This document shows positions 1-6,540 of a stretch of DNA of 64,000 bases, one piece after another (the stretch's first letter is position 1; every line of letters starts with the position of its first letter). Where the stretch lies: NCBI GenBank assembly GCA_016649715.1, contig JAENXC010000006.1:1-64000 (forward strand), given 5' to 3'. The translations under genes were made by a program, and so were the position numbers. The notes below the pieces were generated by a model. The model was not told the origin of the DNA, made no database searches, and was given only the letters and a program-made list of their open reading frames with translations. This DNA comes from Flavobacteriaceae bacterium (GTDB taxonomy: Bacteria > Bacteroidota > Bacteroidia > Flavobacteriales > Flavobacteriaceae).

Positions 1-56
1 ACCGGATTGACCTCAAAGGAGAATCATTAAGAAAAGGAGCTTTAAAGAACGAATAA
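1..56 (+). CDS. istB: IstB-like IS21 transposition helper, C-terminal end (partial)
   Basis: Only the last 17 codons are in the window, read from base 3 to the TAA at 54-56. They spell RIDLKGESLRKGALKNE, which resembles the end of IS21-family IstB ATPases (a conserved ...I.(G/L)ESLR/YR tail). IstB is the AAA+ partner of the IstA transposase. The sequence after the stop looks like an insertion-sequence end, which supports the call. The assignment rests on a very short peptide and on context, so it is tentative. Confidence 0.5.
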   Translation, partial: RIDLKGESLRKGALKNE

Positions 57-140
57 CATTAATTTTTTATATAATTGCAGTATCTTTCAAAGTGGCACTG
101 TTTGACCGAAACAGGTGGCACCATCACTCCGAAATAGCCA
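1..140 (+). mobile_element. Right-hand end of an IS21-like insertion sequence
   Basis: After the istB-like stop codon, bases 94-135 hold two copies of a GTGGCAC motif, each followed by a related block (TGTTTGACCG and CATCACTCCG). Closely spaced short repeats of this kind are typical of IS21 termini. The outer boundary is not certain; the element may stop near 135. The left part lies outside the window. The next gene ends inside this sequence, so its last codons may be supplied by the element. Confidence 0.45.
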
Positions 141-597
141 ATCTTATTGGTCTATTGTCGGCGTTGTAACCTATTGTATAGTAAATGTCTAATAAATTAT
201 CTTTAATTTCAATATTTGGATTTGGCGGATTTAAATCACTAAAAAATTCGAATTGACAACAAATCTTTTCTTTTTTCTCGTTTAAAATTTGAAGTGCTGA
301 AGTTAATGCAAAATCAGGTTGAAGATAAAGGACTTCATCACAAAAACAGGACTGATTACCTAAATATATTTCTGATTTTTCAAGGAATACAGTAGTTTTA
401 GTATTCAACAAGAATATATTTTGACTTTTATCTTCTTGCAATTTGTAATTAATAATTGTTGTTGTTAATTCTGAAATTTCATATTTCTGAAAATACATAA
501 ACCCTATTACTAAAACTGTAATTCCGAGAAAAACACCTACTGTTTTTAGTATACCTCTTAATGAAATATTGAAGCTTATATTTACTTTTTTACTCAT
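124..597 (-). CDS. Hypothetical protein with one N-terminal membrane anchor
   Basis: This 157-residue protein is not recognised. Residues about 14-36 form a hydrophobic segment (LKTVGVFLGITVLVIGFMYF) after a lysine-bearing N-terminus, so it is probably an inner-membrane protein with the rest outside the cytoplasm. A CFCDEV stretch and a later CC pair give several cysteines in the soluble part. The stop codon and the last few residues lie in the putative insertion-sequence end, so the natural C-terminus may have been cut off. It is very AT-rich and is the first of three orphan minus-strand genes separated by palindromic spacers. Confidence 0.55.
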   Translation of the reverse strand: MSKKVNISFNISLRGILKTVGVFLGITVLVIGFMYFQKYEISELTTTIINYKLQEDKSQNIFLLNTKTTVFLEKSEIYLGNQSCFCDEVLYLQPDFALTSALQILNEKKEKICCQFEFFSDLNPPNPNIEIKDNLLDIYYTIGYNADNRPIRLAISE

Positions 598-620
598 TCA
601 TTGTTTTTTTTTAAATTACT

Positions 621-829
621 GGCAACGTTTAATATAAAAGAAGTAGGGCTGTAAATAAGCAATTACCTTTCGGATTATCCACAAGTCAAATCTTTTGCTC
701 CCGAAACTTCGGGATTGTTTTATATTATTTCTCTAAAAGCCAAATTAAAAGATTTGGCGACCTCGTAAATATGCCTGAAACATTGGGTTTAGCACTTACT
801 TGCCCTATTTTTTTTATACATTTGTTGGC
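621..829. repeat. Long imperfect palindrome between orphan genes (cassette-boundary-like)
   Basis: Bases 621-649 (GGCAAC...TAGGGC) and 802-829 (GCCCTA...GTTGGC) are inverted copies that agree at most positions over 28 bases. Inside them CAAATCTTTT at 687-696 pairs with AAAAGATTTG at 747-756, and CCCGAA/TTCGGG at 700-713 forms a small hairpin. No reading frame of note lies here. The layered palindrome fills the gap between two orphan genes, as recombination sites do in gene-cassette arrays. The sequence does not match the canonical integron attC boxes, and no integrase is present in the window. Confidence 0.5.
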
Positions 830-841
830 AACAGTATTTTT

Positions 842-1438
842 TTACCAATTGTCATCTTCTGTCTCCATAAATATTTTTAAAGTACTTTCAAAATCTTCCA
901 TTTGTTTGTCTAAATCTTGAAAAATTTTAAATCTTTTATGATTTTTTCCGATTCTGTATAGATTTTCGAGTGGTTCTTTAGGAATTTCTCTTGGAATTCT
1001 GGTAACAGAACTGCCAATAAAACCGCCATTCCCAATTGCCCCAGCAGAGCCTATTGAATATATATTAATTTTTTTAGGCACTATATAGAAGTTGTAAGCT
1101 TTATATTTCACTTTGTTGTCCTTAAAAGAAAGCTGTAAGTCATAAATAACATCTTTTGTTTTGTTATTGTAGAAAATCAAAAAATGAGATTTATACGCAA
1201 GTTCTTTTTCTCCGATAGTGTACATTTCGTTTTCATCTTTATAAATGATGGGCATTTTGTTTACTTGACAAAACTTTTCGAATTTTTCAATCAATTCAGT
1301 TTTATCCTTTTCGGAGAATTGAATTATATTTTCATAATAGATTAAATTTTCGTTTTTATCATATTGATAAGTAGTCTGAGCATAAATAGATTTTGCAGAA
1401 AGAATAATAAATAGTAGGATAAATGTTGATTTTTTCAT
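842..1438 (-). CDS. Secreted hypothetical protein
   Basis: This 198-residue protein begins MKKSTFILLFIILSAKSIYAQ, a clear Sec signal peptide with probable cleavage after the Ala at position 20. The mature part is polar and rich in Asn, Lys and Tyr. A Gly-rich stretch (SIGSAGAIGNGGFIGSS) lies near residues 128-144. No family was recognised. It should be periplasmic or outer-membrane associated. It stands alone on the minus strand with palindromic spacers on both sides (the TTGGCAACA motif at 824-833 and CTATTGC-tg-GCAATAG near 1490), like its neighbours. Confidence 0.6.
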   Translation of the reverse strand: MKKSTFILLFIILSAKSIYAQTTYQYDKNENLIYYENIIQFSEKDKTELIEKFEKFCQVNKMPIIYKDENEMYTIGEKELAYKSHFLIFYNNKTKDVIYDLQLSFKDNKVKYKAYNFYIVPKKINIYSIGSAGAIGNGGFIGSSVTRIPREIPKEPLENLYRIGKNHKRFKIFQDLDKQMEDFESTLKIFMETEDDNW

Positions 1439-1554
1439 TTTCTTTAAAATTATAAGTGTTTAGGTTATTAAAATTAATTTCGGTTTTCCTATTGCTGGCA
1501 ATAGTGTTTTTCCACTTTGAATAATTTTTTTTGAAATTTGATCCAAATACTGTC

Positions 1555-2016
1555 CTAAAGATTTTCTTTAAGTTTGGGATTATTATAATAGGAATCATCA
1601 AAATTTCCGACCCAATCATTTAACTTTTTATAATGATGGTGAAAAATTTCTATTATACTTTTTTCATCTTTATTCATAAGATTTTCAACATCGTGTATTT
1701 CTTCCCAAACTCCTTGGTTATATAACCCAATAATTTTAAATGCTATCCGACCTTGATTCTTATAAATCATTGCGCTTGTTAAAAAAGGTGTTTGTTGATT
1801 TAAGTCATTAAAAATATCTAGAGATTTTTTAAAAGTAATTCCAGCTGTCGTTTTCATCTGTCCAGTTTTAAAATCTAATCTATCAAATATTACAGGAACA
1901 ATTGGGCCTTTTGATTTTTCTATAAATATTTTTTTAACAGTTACTGGAATTTTAAAAACTTCTTGATTATTAAATTTATCCTTATCCTTTATTGGTGGTA
2001 TTAATCTAAAGTCCAT
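1555..2016 (-). CDS. Hypothetical protein
   Basis: A 153-residue soluble protein of unrecognised family, without signal peptide or membrane segment. It starts MDFRLIPPIKDKDKFN and is rich in Lys, Phe, Ile and Asn, like the other AT-rich orphan genes next to it. The C-terminal third (NLMNKDEKSIIEIFHHHYKK) is likely helical. It is bordered by short palindromic spacers rather than by operon partners. Such singletons in flavobacterial accessory regions often come from phage or immunity functions, but nothing in this sequence decides it. Confidence 0.5.
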   Translation of the reverse strand: MDFRLIPPIKDKDKFNNQEVFKIPVTVKKIFIEKSKGPIVPVIFDRLDFKTGQMKTTAGITFKKSLDIFNDLNQQTPFLTSAMIYKNQGRIAFKIIGLYNQGVWEEIHDVENLMNKDEKSIIEIFHHHYKKLNDWVGNFDDSYYNNPKLKENL

Positions 2017-2090
2017 AATTGTTTTTATTTTAAATATCGTAGTTTAATCTTCAAAAAAACAATTTCACTATGAATTATTCAATTATTTTA

Positions 2091-2114
2091 TATTGTTGCC
2101 AACATGTGGATAAA
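2091..2114. repeat. GTTGCCAAC palindrome, third spacer copy
   Basis: The sequence TTGTTGCCAACATGTGGATAA resembles the outer arm of the 621-829 palindrome (GCCAAC, a short AT-rich gap, then ATAAAA). It marks the end of the run of orphan genes. No matching second arm was found before the GC-rich gene at 2183, so this copy may have been truncated. Confidence 0.35.
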
Positions 2115-2182
2115 AACCATTATAGTGTTTATTCCCATTATATAGTTATATTGTTTACCTTCAAATATAACAAAAAAAACCC

Positions 2183-2533
2183 CTACTTCCGCACCACCGC
2201 CATCAGGGTTTCCACCTTGGCATTCAACAACCTATTCTCCTCCTCCAGCGCGGCAATGCGCTCCTGCAAGGGCAAGGTTGGGTCTGGCGCATCGGTGCTA
2301 AAGCCTGGCGGCAGCTGGGCGGCGAGGTCCATTAAAAAATTGTGCTTTAACGCCAATGATAGCTCCCAAAGAATAGCAACTTGCAGGCTTGGGCGTGAAA
2401 GGTAACGCTGTATCCCGCTTTTGTGCGTATCCATAACACGGGCAAGGGCGGCTTTATAGATTCGTTCGTTCTTAAAATATGTTTTCAGTAGCAGGCCCAC
2501 ATGCGGCATGGGCAATTTTGGAAGTGCTGTCAT
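2183..2533 (-). CDS. Putative small DNA-binding protein with C-terminal coiled coil
   Basis: This 116-residue protein has an N-terminal helical region (residues about 20-75) with helix-turn-helix character: KSGIQRYLSRPSLQVAIL followed by WELSLALKHNFLMDLA, which resembles the LL.IS.AL..NFF.DL segment of small Bacteroidetes XRE-like regulators. Residues about 90-113 (LQERIAALEEENRLLNAKVE) form a leucine-zipper-like coiled coil that would allow dimerisation. The gene is clearly richer in G+C than its AT-rich neighbours, which suggests transfer. Its upstream region carries ten 21-bp repeats, so autoregulation by binding these is a reasonable inference, not shown. No confident family name can be given. 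Confidence 0.55.
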   Translation of the reverse strand: MTALPKLPMPHVGLLLKTYFKNERIYKAALARVMDTHKSGIQRYLSRPSLQVAILWELSLALKHNFLMDLAAQLPPGFSTDAPDPTLPLQERIAALEEENRLLNAKVETLMAVVRK

Positions 2534-2566
2534 AGTCCGTGTTTTTATAAAAGTTGATAAAACAGT

Positions 2567-2771
2567 TAACTAAGTAATTATAAATGCAAACTAAGTAATC
2601 AATAATGATAACTATGTAATTGAAAATGCTGATTGAGTAATTGAAAATGCTGATTAAGTGATTTAAATAGTTTACTAAGTATTATAAATTGATTATTGAG
2701 TAGTATGAAATGCCAACTAAATAATAAAATATATCAACTAAATAAACTTAACTGTTAACTAAGTATGCCAT
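2567..2771. repeat. Ten direct repeats with exact 21-bp period (iteron or operator array)
   Basis: The degenerate core A(C/T)T(A/G)A(G/A)T begins at 2569, 2590, 2611, 2632, 2653, 2674, 2695, 2716, 2737 and 2758, every 21 bases without exception. Best-conserved units read AACTAAGTAATT. Spacers between cores are AT-rich and partly alike (GAAAATGCT recurs). Twenty-one bases are two helical turns, so all cores face the same side of DNA. The array fills the gap upstream of the HTH-like gene and downstream of the next one, and could be an operator array or replication-type iterons. Confidence 0.8.
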
Positions 2772-2800
2772 AAAGCCAACTTTTTTAGGCTGGTACGGGC

Positions 2801-2833
2801 TCAAAAAAACGGGCCCGAGGCCCGTCTTTTTCT
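2801..2833 (-). terminator. Rho-independent terminator of the Pro/Glu-tailed protein gene
   Basis: On the minus strand ACGGGCC and GGCCCGT arms (2809-2825) form a very GC-rich hairpin followed by a run of seven T. It begins right after the stop codon of the gene ending at 2832. The A-run on the other side makes it usable in both directions. Confidence 0.8.
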
Positions 2834-3323
2834 AAGGTTCCGGTTCAGGCTCGCGGCTTCCGCCACCTTGGCTCTGATAGCGTTCCTTCAAGCGGTCATA
2901 GCTGGCCTGTGCCCCGGGCACACCACTGCGCGCCATCATTTCAAACATACCGTACACAGAGGTGCTCATGCCGTAGCCTTCATGTCCCGTTAGGCGAATG
3001 ATGTCGTCCAGCCGCTGCACAATGTTCAGCATACGGCTCCGGATGCTCTGGGCTTGGGTGTTCAGGGTAAGGTCATTGTCCAAAAATTCCTTGTTGTAAA
3101 AGGCTGGGATGGTCACCGTGGTATTGATGTTCATCTCGTCCAGCACATGTTCAGCAAAAACTTTGTTGTCCACGCTAATGGCGTTATAGGTTCGGCGCTG
3201 TTCATCAGTCAGCGTGCTGTCTGGCAGATTGCTCTCCACAGCGGTAAGGCTCTCCATGATACTTGTGATAGTTTCAGGGCTTAGGGCCTGGTTCAGAAGG
3301 TTTTGGTTTACATTACTCATCAT
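2832..3323 (-). CDS. Hypothetical protein with Glu-Pro tail
   Basis: A 163-residue soluble protein (162 if the second of two adjacent ATG codons is used). It is mostly helical, with no signal peptide and no known motif. Two internal stretches, SNLPDSTLTDEQRRTYNAIS and the helix NIVQRLDDIIRLTGHEGY, look well folded; the C-terminus ends in QGGGSREPEPEP, a flexible tail. G+C content is high compared with neighbours, as in the HTH-like gene at 2183, so the two genes were probably acquired together. Function is unknown. A strong terminator follows the stop codon directly. Confidence 0.6.
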   Translation of the reverse strand: MMSNVNQNLLNQALSPETITSIMESLTAVESNLPDSTLTDEQRRTYNAISVDNKVFAEHVLDEMNINTTVTIPAFYNKEFLDNDLTLNTQAQSIRSRMLNIVQRLDDIIRLTGHEGYGMSTSVYGMFEMMARSGVPGAQASYDRLKERYQSQGGGSREPEPEP

Positions 3324-3436
3324 TAAAAGTTTTAAAAATTATTATATCTCTAATTTCGGGAAAAAAAGCAGTACCAGTCAAGAGGAAAAACCCTGTTTTT
3401 TTAGGGGGATTTCCCCCTTTTTTTAAGTGAACTGAT

Positions 3437-3535
3437 TTATTTATAAAAAGCATCCGGTACTTCATCGCTATTTTCGAAGAAGAGGCTTTTATTATTTTTC
3501 TGGGCGCCGCGGCCTTTTAGAATAGTATCAGACAT
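3437..3535 (-). pseudogene. Short remnant resembling the start of a PA0069-type radical SAM protein
   Basis: A 32-codon frame begins MSDTILKGRGAQKN and stops soon after (...DEVPDAFYK). The (I/L)KGRGAQ.N motif is characteristic of the first residues of PA0069-family radical SAM proteins, which normally continue for about 350 residues with a CxxxCxxC cluster. Here nothing follows, so this is either a truncated 5' remnant or an unrelated microprotein with a chance match. A terminator-like hairpin ends directly at its ATG. Confidence 0.35.
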
Positions 3536-3569
3536 AAAAAAACTTTGAAGAATGGGGTTCTTCAAAGTT
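3536..3569 (-). terminator. 12-bp hairpin with T-run abutting a start codon
   Basis: AACTTTGAAGAA and TTCTTCAAAGTT (3541-3569) pair perfectly around a 5-base loop. On the minus strand the hairpin is followed by T residues that lead straight into the ATG at 3535. It has the form of an intrinsic terminator but sits where a leader would be, so it may be the relic of an attenuator or just the terminator of an upstream transcript. Confidence 0.5.
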
Positions 3570-3644
3570 ATTTGTTGTTTGGAATAAACCCTTTTTTGTT
3601 TGAATGTATTCCTATTTATTGATTTTTAATATCGTTGAAATTTT

Positions 3645-3773
3645 TGCCACGAATTGCACGAATATTCACTAACCTGCCTGCCGGCAGGTCCACTCATCTG
3701 TTGAAAATGAATGCGCGAATAATATTGTTTTTATTTTCACGAATGTAACAGACCTGCCTGCCGGCAAGGCAGG
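3645..3773. repeat. Intergenic cluster of CACGAAT repeats and two GC-rich palindromes
   Basis: Between the remnant at 3535 and the peptidase gene, CCACGAATTGCACGAAT (about 3645-3661) and a later TTTTCACGAATG (about 3735-3745) belong to a CACGAAT family seen again near 6467, 37245 and 45186. The palindrome CCTGCCTGCCGGCAGG occurs at 3673-3688, and a form with one extra base at 3753-3773. No gene is visible. Confidence 0.7.
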
Positions 3774-3816
3774 CTTTCAGTCTGTTTTAGGAACCTGAAA
3801 ATTGCAATTTATAGGT

Positions 3817-5637
3817 TTAGTTTGTTGCTTTATGGAAAGCTTCCTTTCCACCGACAATTGGAATTTCAATGGTTGTTTCATCGAGATCAACAGTTAAGAT
3901 AGTTCCAGGTTCTGGCAGAAGCGTAAATTGGCTGTCGCTTGAAAAAATCATCAACCCAATCTGTTGCCCTGCCGGGATTACTTGATCGTCGGGAATTAGA
4001 TTGAAGGACATTTCATAAAACTTGCCCGGTTTTAAAGGTTCACTTTCGGTAATGGATTTATAGTTCTGTGGATCTGCCCAACCCCGCGTGATAATATTGT
4101 CGGTCAGTTTTGCATTCTTGTCTTTGTTCCACGGCAAGGAAACCATCCAAACGGAAAGGTTTGCCGCAGGTTTACTACTGGCCAATTTGATGTGTAATTT
4201 CGAAAGCCCTGAAAGGTGCAAATCTTCTTTTAATAGTGGTGTTAAAAAAAGTAATCTATTTATGGAGGTTGAAAGTTGCGCGAGTGAATCTCCAGAAAAA
4301 TTATAGTCATCTCTCAACATAGCTTGTAATTGTACTGTACCCTTCTTTTTGATAGCCAAAACCCCTTCATTTGGTGAGGTAGAATTTAAATGAAGTGTAA
4401 CATTTTCAGCATCCGGATTTGGGTAATCAGCGTAAGGCGTAGGATTGTCATTTTTATCATTTTCACGGACAATCCATGCTTTTGGGCCTTTTTCAATATC
4501 ATTCTCAATTCCGAAAAGATAATGTGTAAACCACTTATTCATCATAGAAAAAGGTGGTGGCCCGCCGTGACCGTATTGATGGTAATAAATTTTTACGGGC
4601 AATCCCATTTCCTCGGCAGCTTTGTAAATTCTATAACTGTGCTCTGGCATTACGTTCCAATCGTTAAACCCGTGCGACATAAATAGCGCGGCTTTCATCG
4701 GTTTCATATCGTTCAAATAATCACGGCCAGCCCAAAATTCATTGTAATCGCCTGTTTTTCTATCTATTCCATTTTTTATTTCGTTGTCTCGATAAACTTC
4801 ATTGTTATGAGCACGTTTTGACTCATCGCCACTATTGATGAAATCATTAAGCACGTCAACGTCTTCGCCCAAATATCCTCCGGGAGAACGAACTAGTCCA
4901 TTACTTCTGTAATAATGATAATAGGAAGTATTTGGCGCGATGGGGATGATTGCCTCAAGTCCTTCAACACCGGTGGTTGCTGCTGCCAACGGAATTGTAC
5001 CGTTATAGGAAGTGCCCGTCATCCCCACTTTTCCAGTGGTCCAATACGCTTTTACTTCTTCATTTCCGTTGGGAGTTGTGTAGCCTTTTGCACGGCCGTT
5101 TAGCCAATCTATAACGGCTTTTGGCGCCAGTGATTCATTATCACCACCAACGGTTGGAGAACCTTGGGAAAGTCCCGTTCCAGGCGAAGAGGAGTGTATA
5201 ACGATATAGCCACGCGGAACCCAAGTTTTAATTTGTGAATTGGAAATGATGGGTCGTTCGCCTTTTCTTGTAACTGAAGGGTGTACAATTTCTTTTTCGG
5301 GTGCGCCCAATTCGTGATGTACGTCGTGAAAAGCACCTTCAACTTCTGGCGCTACGCCTGCAAAATAGGGGCTGGATTCATAAACCACGGGAAGTTTTAA
5401 TCCGTCTTCGGTTTGTTTGGGTCTGGTAACGTCCACGTGCATTCGGTCTGGGTTACCGTCGCCGTCGGTATCAAAGGTGGTTTCTACCCACAAGTCGGTA
5501 CGTATCCAATCCGTCGGATTTTCAAAAGCGGGGATAATTTGTGCTTCGCCATCTTTGAACCACGATTCGGCTTTATCTTGGGCGATTAACTGAAATGCAA
5601 AAGCTAAAAAGAGAAAAAGTAAAATATGTTTTTTCAT
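3817..5637 (-). CDS. Secreted Xaa-Pro dipeptidyl-peptidase-like hydrolase (S15/CocE family)
   Basis: This 606-residue protein starts with a Sec signal peptide (MKKHILLFLFLAFAFQLIAQ), so it acts in the periplasm or outside the cell. It has the S15/CocE alpha/beta-hydrolase plan: a nucleophile elbow GTSYNG with Ser210, an acid in HGFNDWNV (Asp326) and a histidine in YGHGG (His357), then a C-terminal beta-sandwich of about 200 residues. Members remove Xaa-Pro dipeptides or hydrolyse esters; substrate cannot be fixed from sequence. Residues 57-65 (DTDGDGNPD) look like a calcium-binding loop. It is followed closely by, and may share transcription with, the enoyl-CoA hydratase gene upstream at 5653-6435. 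Confidence 0.88.
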   Translation of the reverse strand: MKKHILLFLFLAFAFQLIAQDKAESWFKDGEAQIIPAFENPTDWIRTDLWVETTFDTDGDGNPDRMHVDVTRPKQTEDGLKLPVVYESSPYFAGVAPEVEGAFHDVHHELGAPEKEIVHPSVTRKGERPIISNSQIKTWVPRGYIVIHSSSPGTGLSQGSPTVGGDNESLAPKAVIDWLNGRAKGYTTPNGNEEVKAYWTTGKVGMTGTSYNGTIPLAAATTGVEGLEAIIPIAPNTSYYHYYRSNGLVRSPGGYLGEDVDVLNDFINSGDESKRAHNNEVYRDNEIKNGIDRKTGDYNEFWAGRDYLNDMKPMKAALFMSHGFNDWNVMPEHSYRIYKAAEEMGLPVKIYYHQYGHGGPPPFSMMNKWFTHYLFGIENDIEKGPKAWIVRENDKNDNPTPYADYPNPDAENVTLHLNSTSPNEGVLAIKKKGTVQLQAMLRDDYNFSGDSLAQLSTSINRLLFLTPLLKEDLHLSGLSKLHIKLASSKPAANLSVWMVSLPWNKDKNAKLTDNIITRGWADPQNYKSITESEPLKPGKFYEMSFNLIPDDQVIPAGQQIGLMIFSSDSQFTLLPEPGTILTVDLDETTIEIPIVGGKEAFHKATN

Positions 5638-5652
5638 AAAATTTTGATTTAA

Positions 5653-6435
5653 TTAATCACCAGGAAATTCAGCTTTTCTCTTTTGAAGAAATGCCTGTGT
5701 GCCTTCTTTAAAATCTTCAGTCCCAAAACAATTGCCAAATTTTTCAATTTCAACTTGAAAACCGTTTTCGCCATCCTCAAAATTTGCATTGATTGCGCGT
5801 ATTGCGGAAGCGATTGCAACGGAAGAATTCCGCATAATTTTTCCAGCAAGCTTTTCTGCGAAGTCCAGCAATTCTTCGGGAGTGGTTACGTGGTTTACCA
5901 AACCGTATTGCAGTGCTTGGTTGGCGTCTATCATTCCGGCGGTCATAATCATTTCCATCGCGCGACCTTTGCCAACGAGTTGTGGTAACCGCTGGGTTCC
6001 TCCATAACCGGGGATTACGCCCAGTGAAACTTCGGGAAGTCCCATTTTTGCGTTATCGGAAGCAATGCGGAAGTGTGCCGCCATTGCCAGTTCAAGTCCA
6101 CCGCCCAAGGCAAAACCATTTACGGCGGCAATTACTGGTTTAGATAAATTTGCTACAAAATCGAACAATAATTCCTGTCCCTTCGCTGCGAGTTTGCTGC
6201 CTTCTTCAATTGAGAAATCTGCAAACTCACTAATGTCTGCGCCAGCGACGAATGCTTTTTCTCCGCTTCCTGTTAGGATTATGACCTTCGTTTTGGGTGA
6301 ATTTTCTGCTATTTCAAAAGCATCGTGCAACTCCTGGATTGTTTCGCGGTTCAATGCGTTTAATTTTGAAGGGCGGTTGATAGTTATAGTTGTAATTCCA
6401 TTATCGGTTTCGGAGAGTATATTTTGAAATTTCAT
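5653..6435 (-). CDS. Enoyl-CoA hydratase (crotonase family)
   Basis: This 260-residue protein hydrates 2-enoyl-CoA to 3-hydroxyacyl-CoA in fatty-acid or butanoate metabolism in the cytoplasm. The CoA/oxyanion-hole segment AGADISEF and the GGGLELA segment are intact, with the first catalytic Glu in GGGLELA and the second in LPEVSLGVIPGYGGTQRL, so it should be a hydratase and not merely an isomerase. Length is normal for the family. The ATG at 6435 was chosen; a TTG three codons earlier is less likely. It lies 15 bp upstream of the S15 peptidase on the same strand. Chain-length preference is unknown. Confidence 0.9.
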   Translation of the reverse strand: MKFQNILSETDNGITTITINRPSKLNALNRETIQELHDAFEIAENSPKTKVIILTGSGEKAFVAGADISEFADFSIEEGSKLAAKGQELLFDFVANLSKPVIAAVNGFALGGGLELAMAAHFRIASDNAKMGLPEVSLGVIPGYGGTQRLPQLVGKGRAMEMIMTAGMIDANQALQYGLVNHVTTPEELLDFAEKLAGKIMRNSSVAIASAIRAINANFEDGENGFQVEIEKFGNCFGTEDFKEGTQAFLQKRKAEFPGD

Positions 6436-6466
6436 GTTTAACAATGTTTTTGTTTAAGGGTTATTT

Positions 6467-6516
6467 GACCACGAATACACGAATAATTATGTAAAAAAAA
6501 TCGTGTATTCGTGGTC
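6467..6516. repeat. Perfect 16-bp inverted repeat of the CCACGAAT family
   Basis: GACCACGAATACACGA at 6467-6482 is repeated inverted at 6501-6516, with an AT-rich loop. It lies between the histidine kinase stop and the hydratase start, where its RNA would fold into a long hairpin. It belongs to the dispersed CACGAAT family and lacks a proper T-run for a terminator. Confidence 0.75.
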
Positions 6517-6540
6517 GTTTTCACAAAGCTACTAAAAACC

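Noticed and set aside
621-829. Integron attC site
   Set aside because: The outer boxes do not match the canonical GTTRRRY/RYYYAAC pattern and there is no integron integrase in the window.
2070-2405. 111-codon plus-strand frame
   Set aside because: It overlaps the GC-richer HTH-like gene on the other strand and has no start signal or recognisable sequence.
2567-2771. CRISPR array
   Set aside because: The repeats are only about 12 conserved bases with short AT-rich gaps and a 21-base period, too short for CRISPR, and no cas genes are near.
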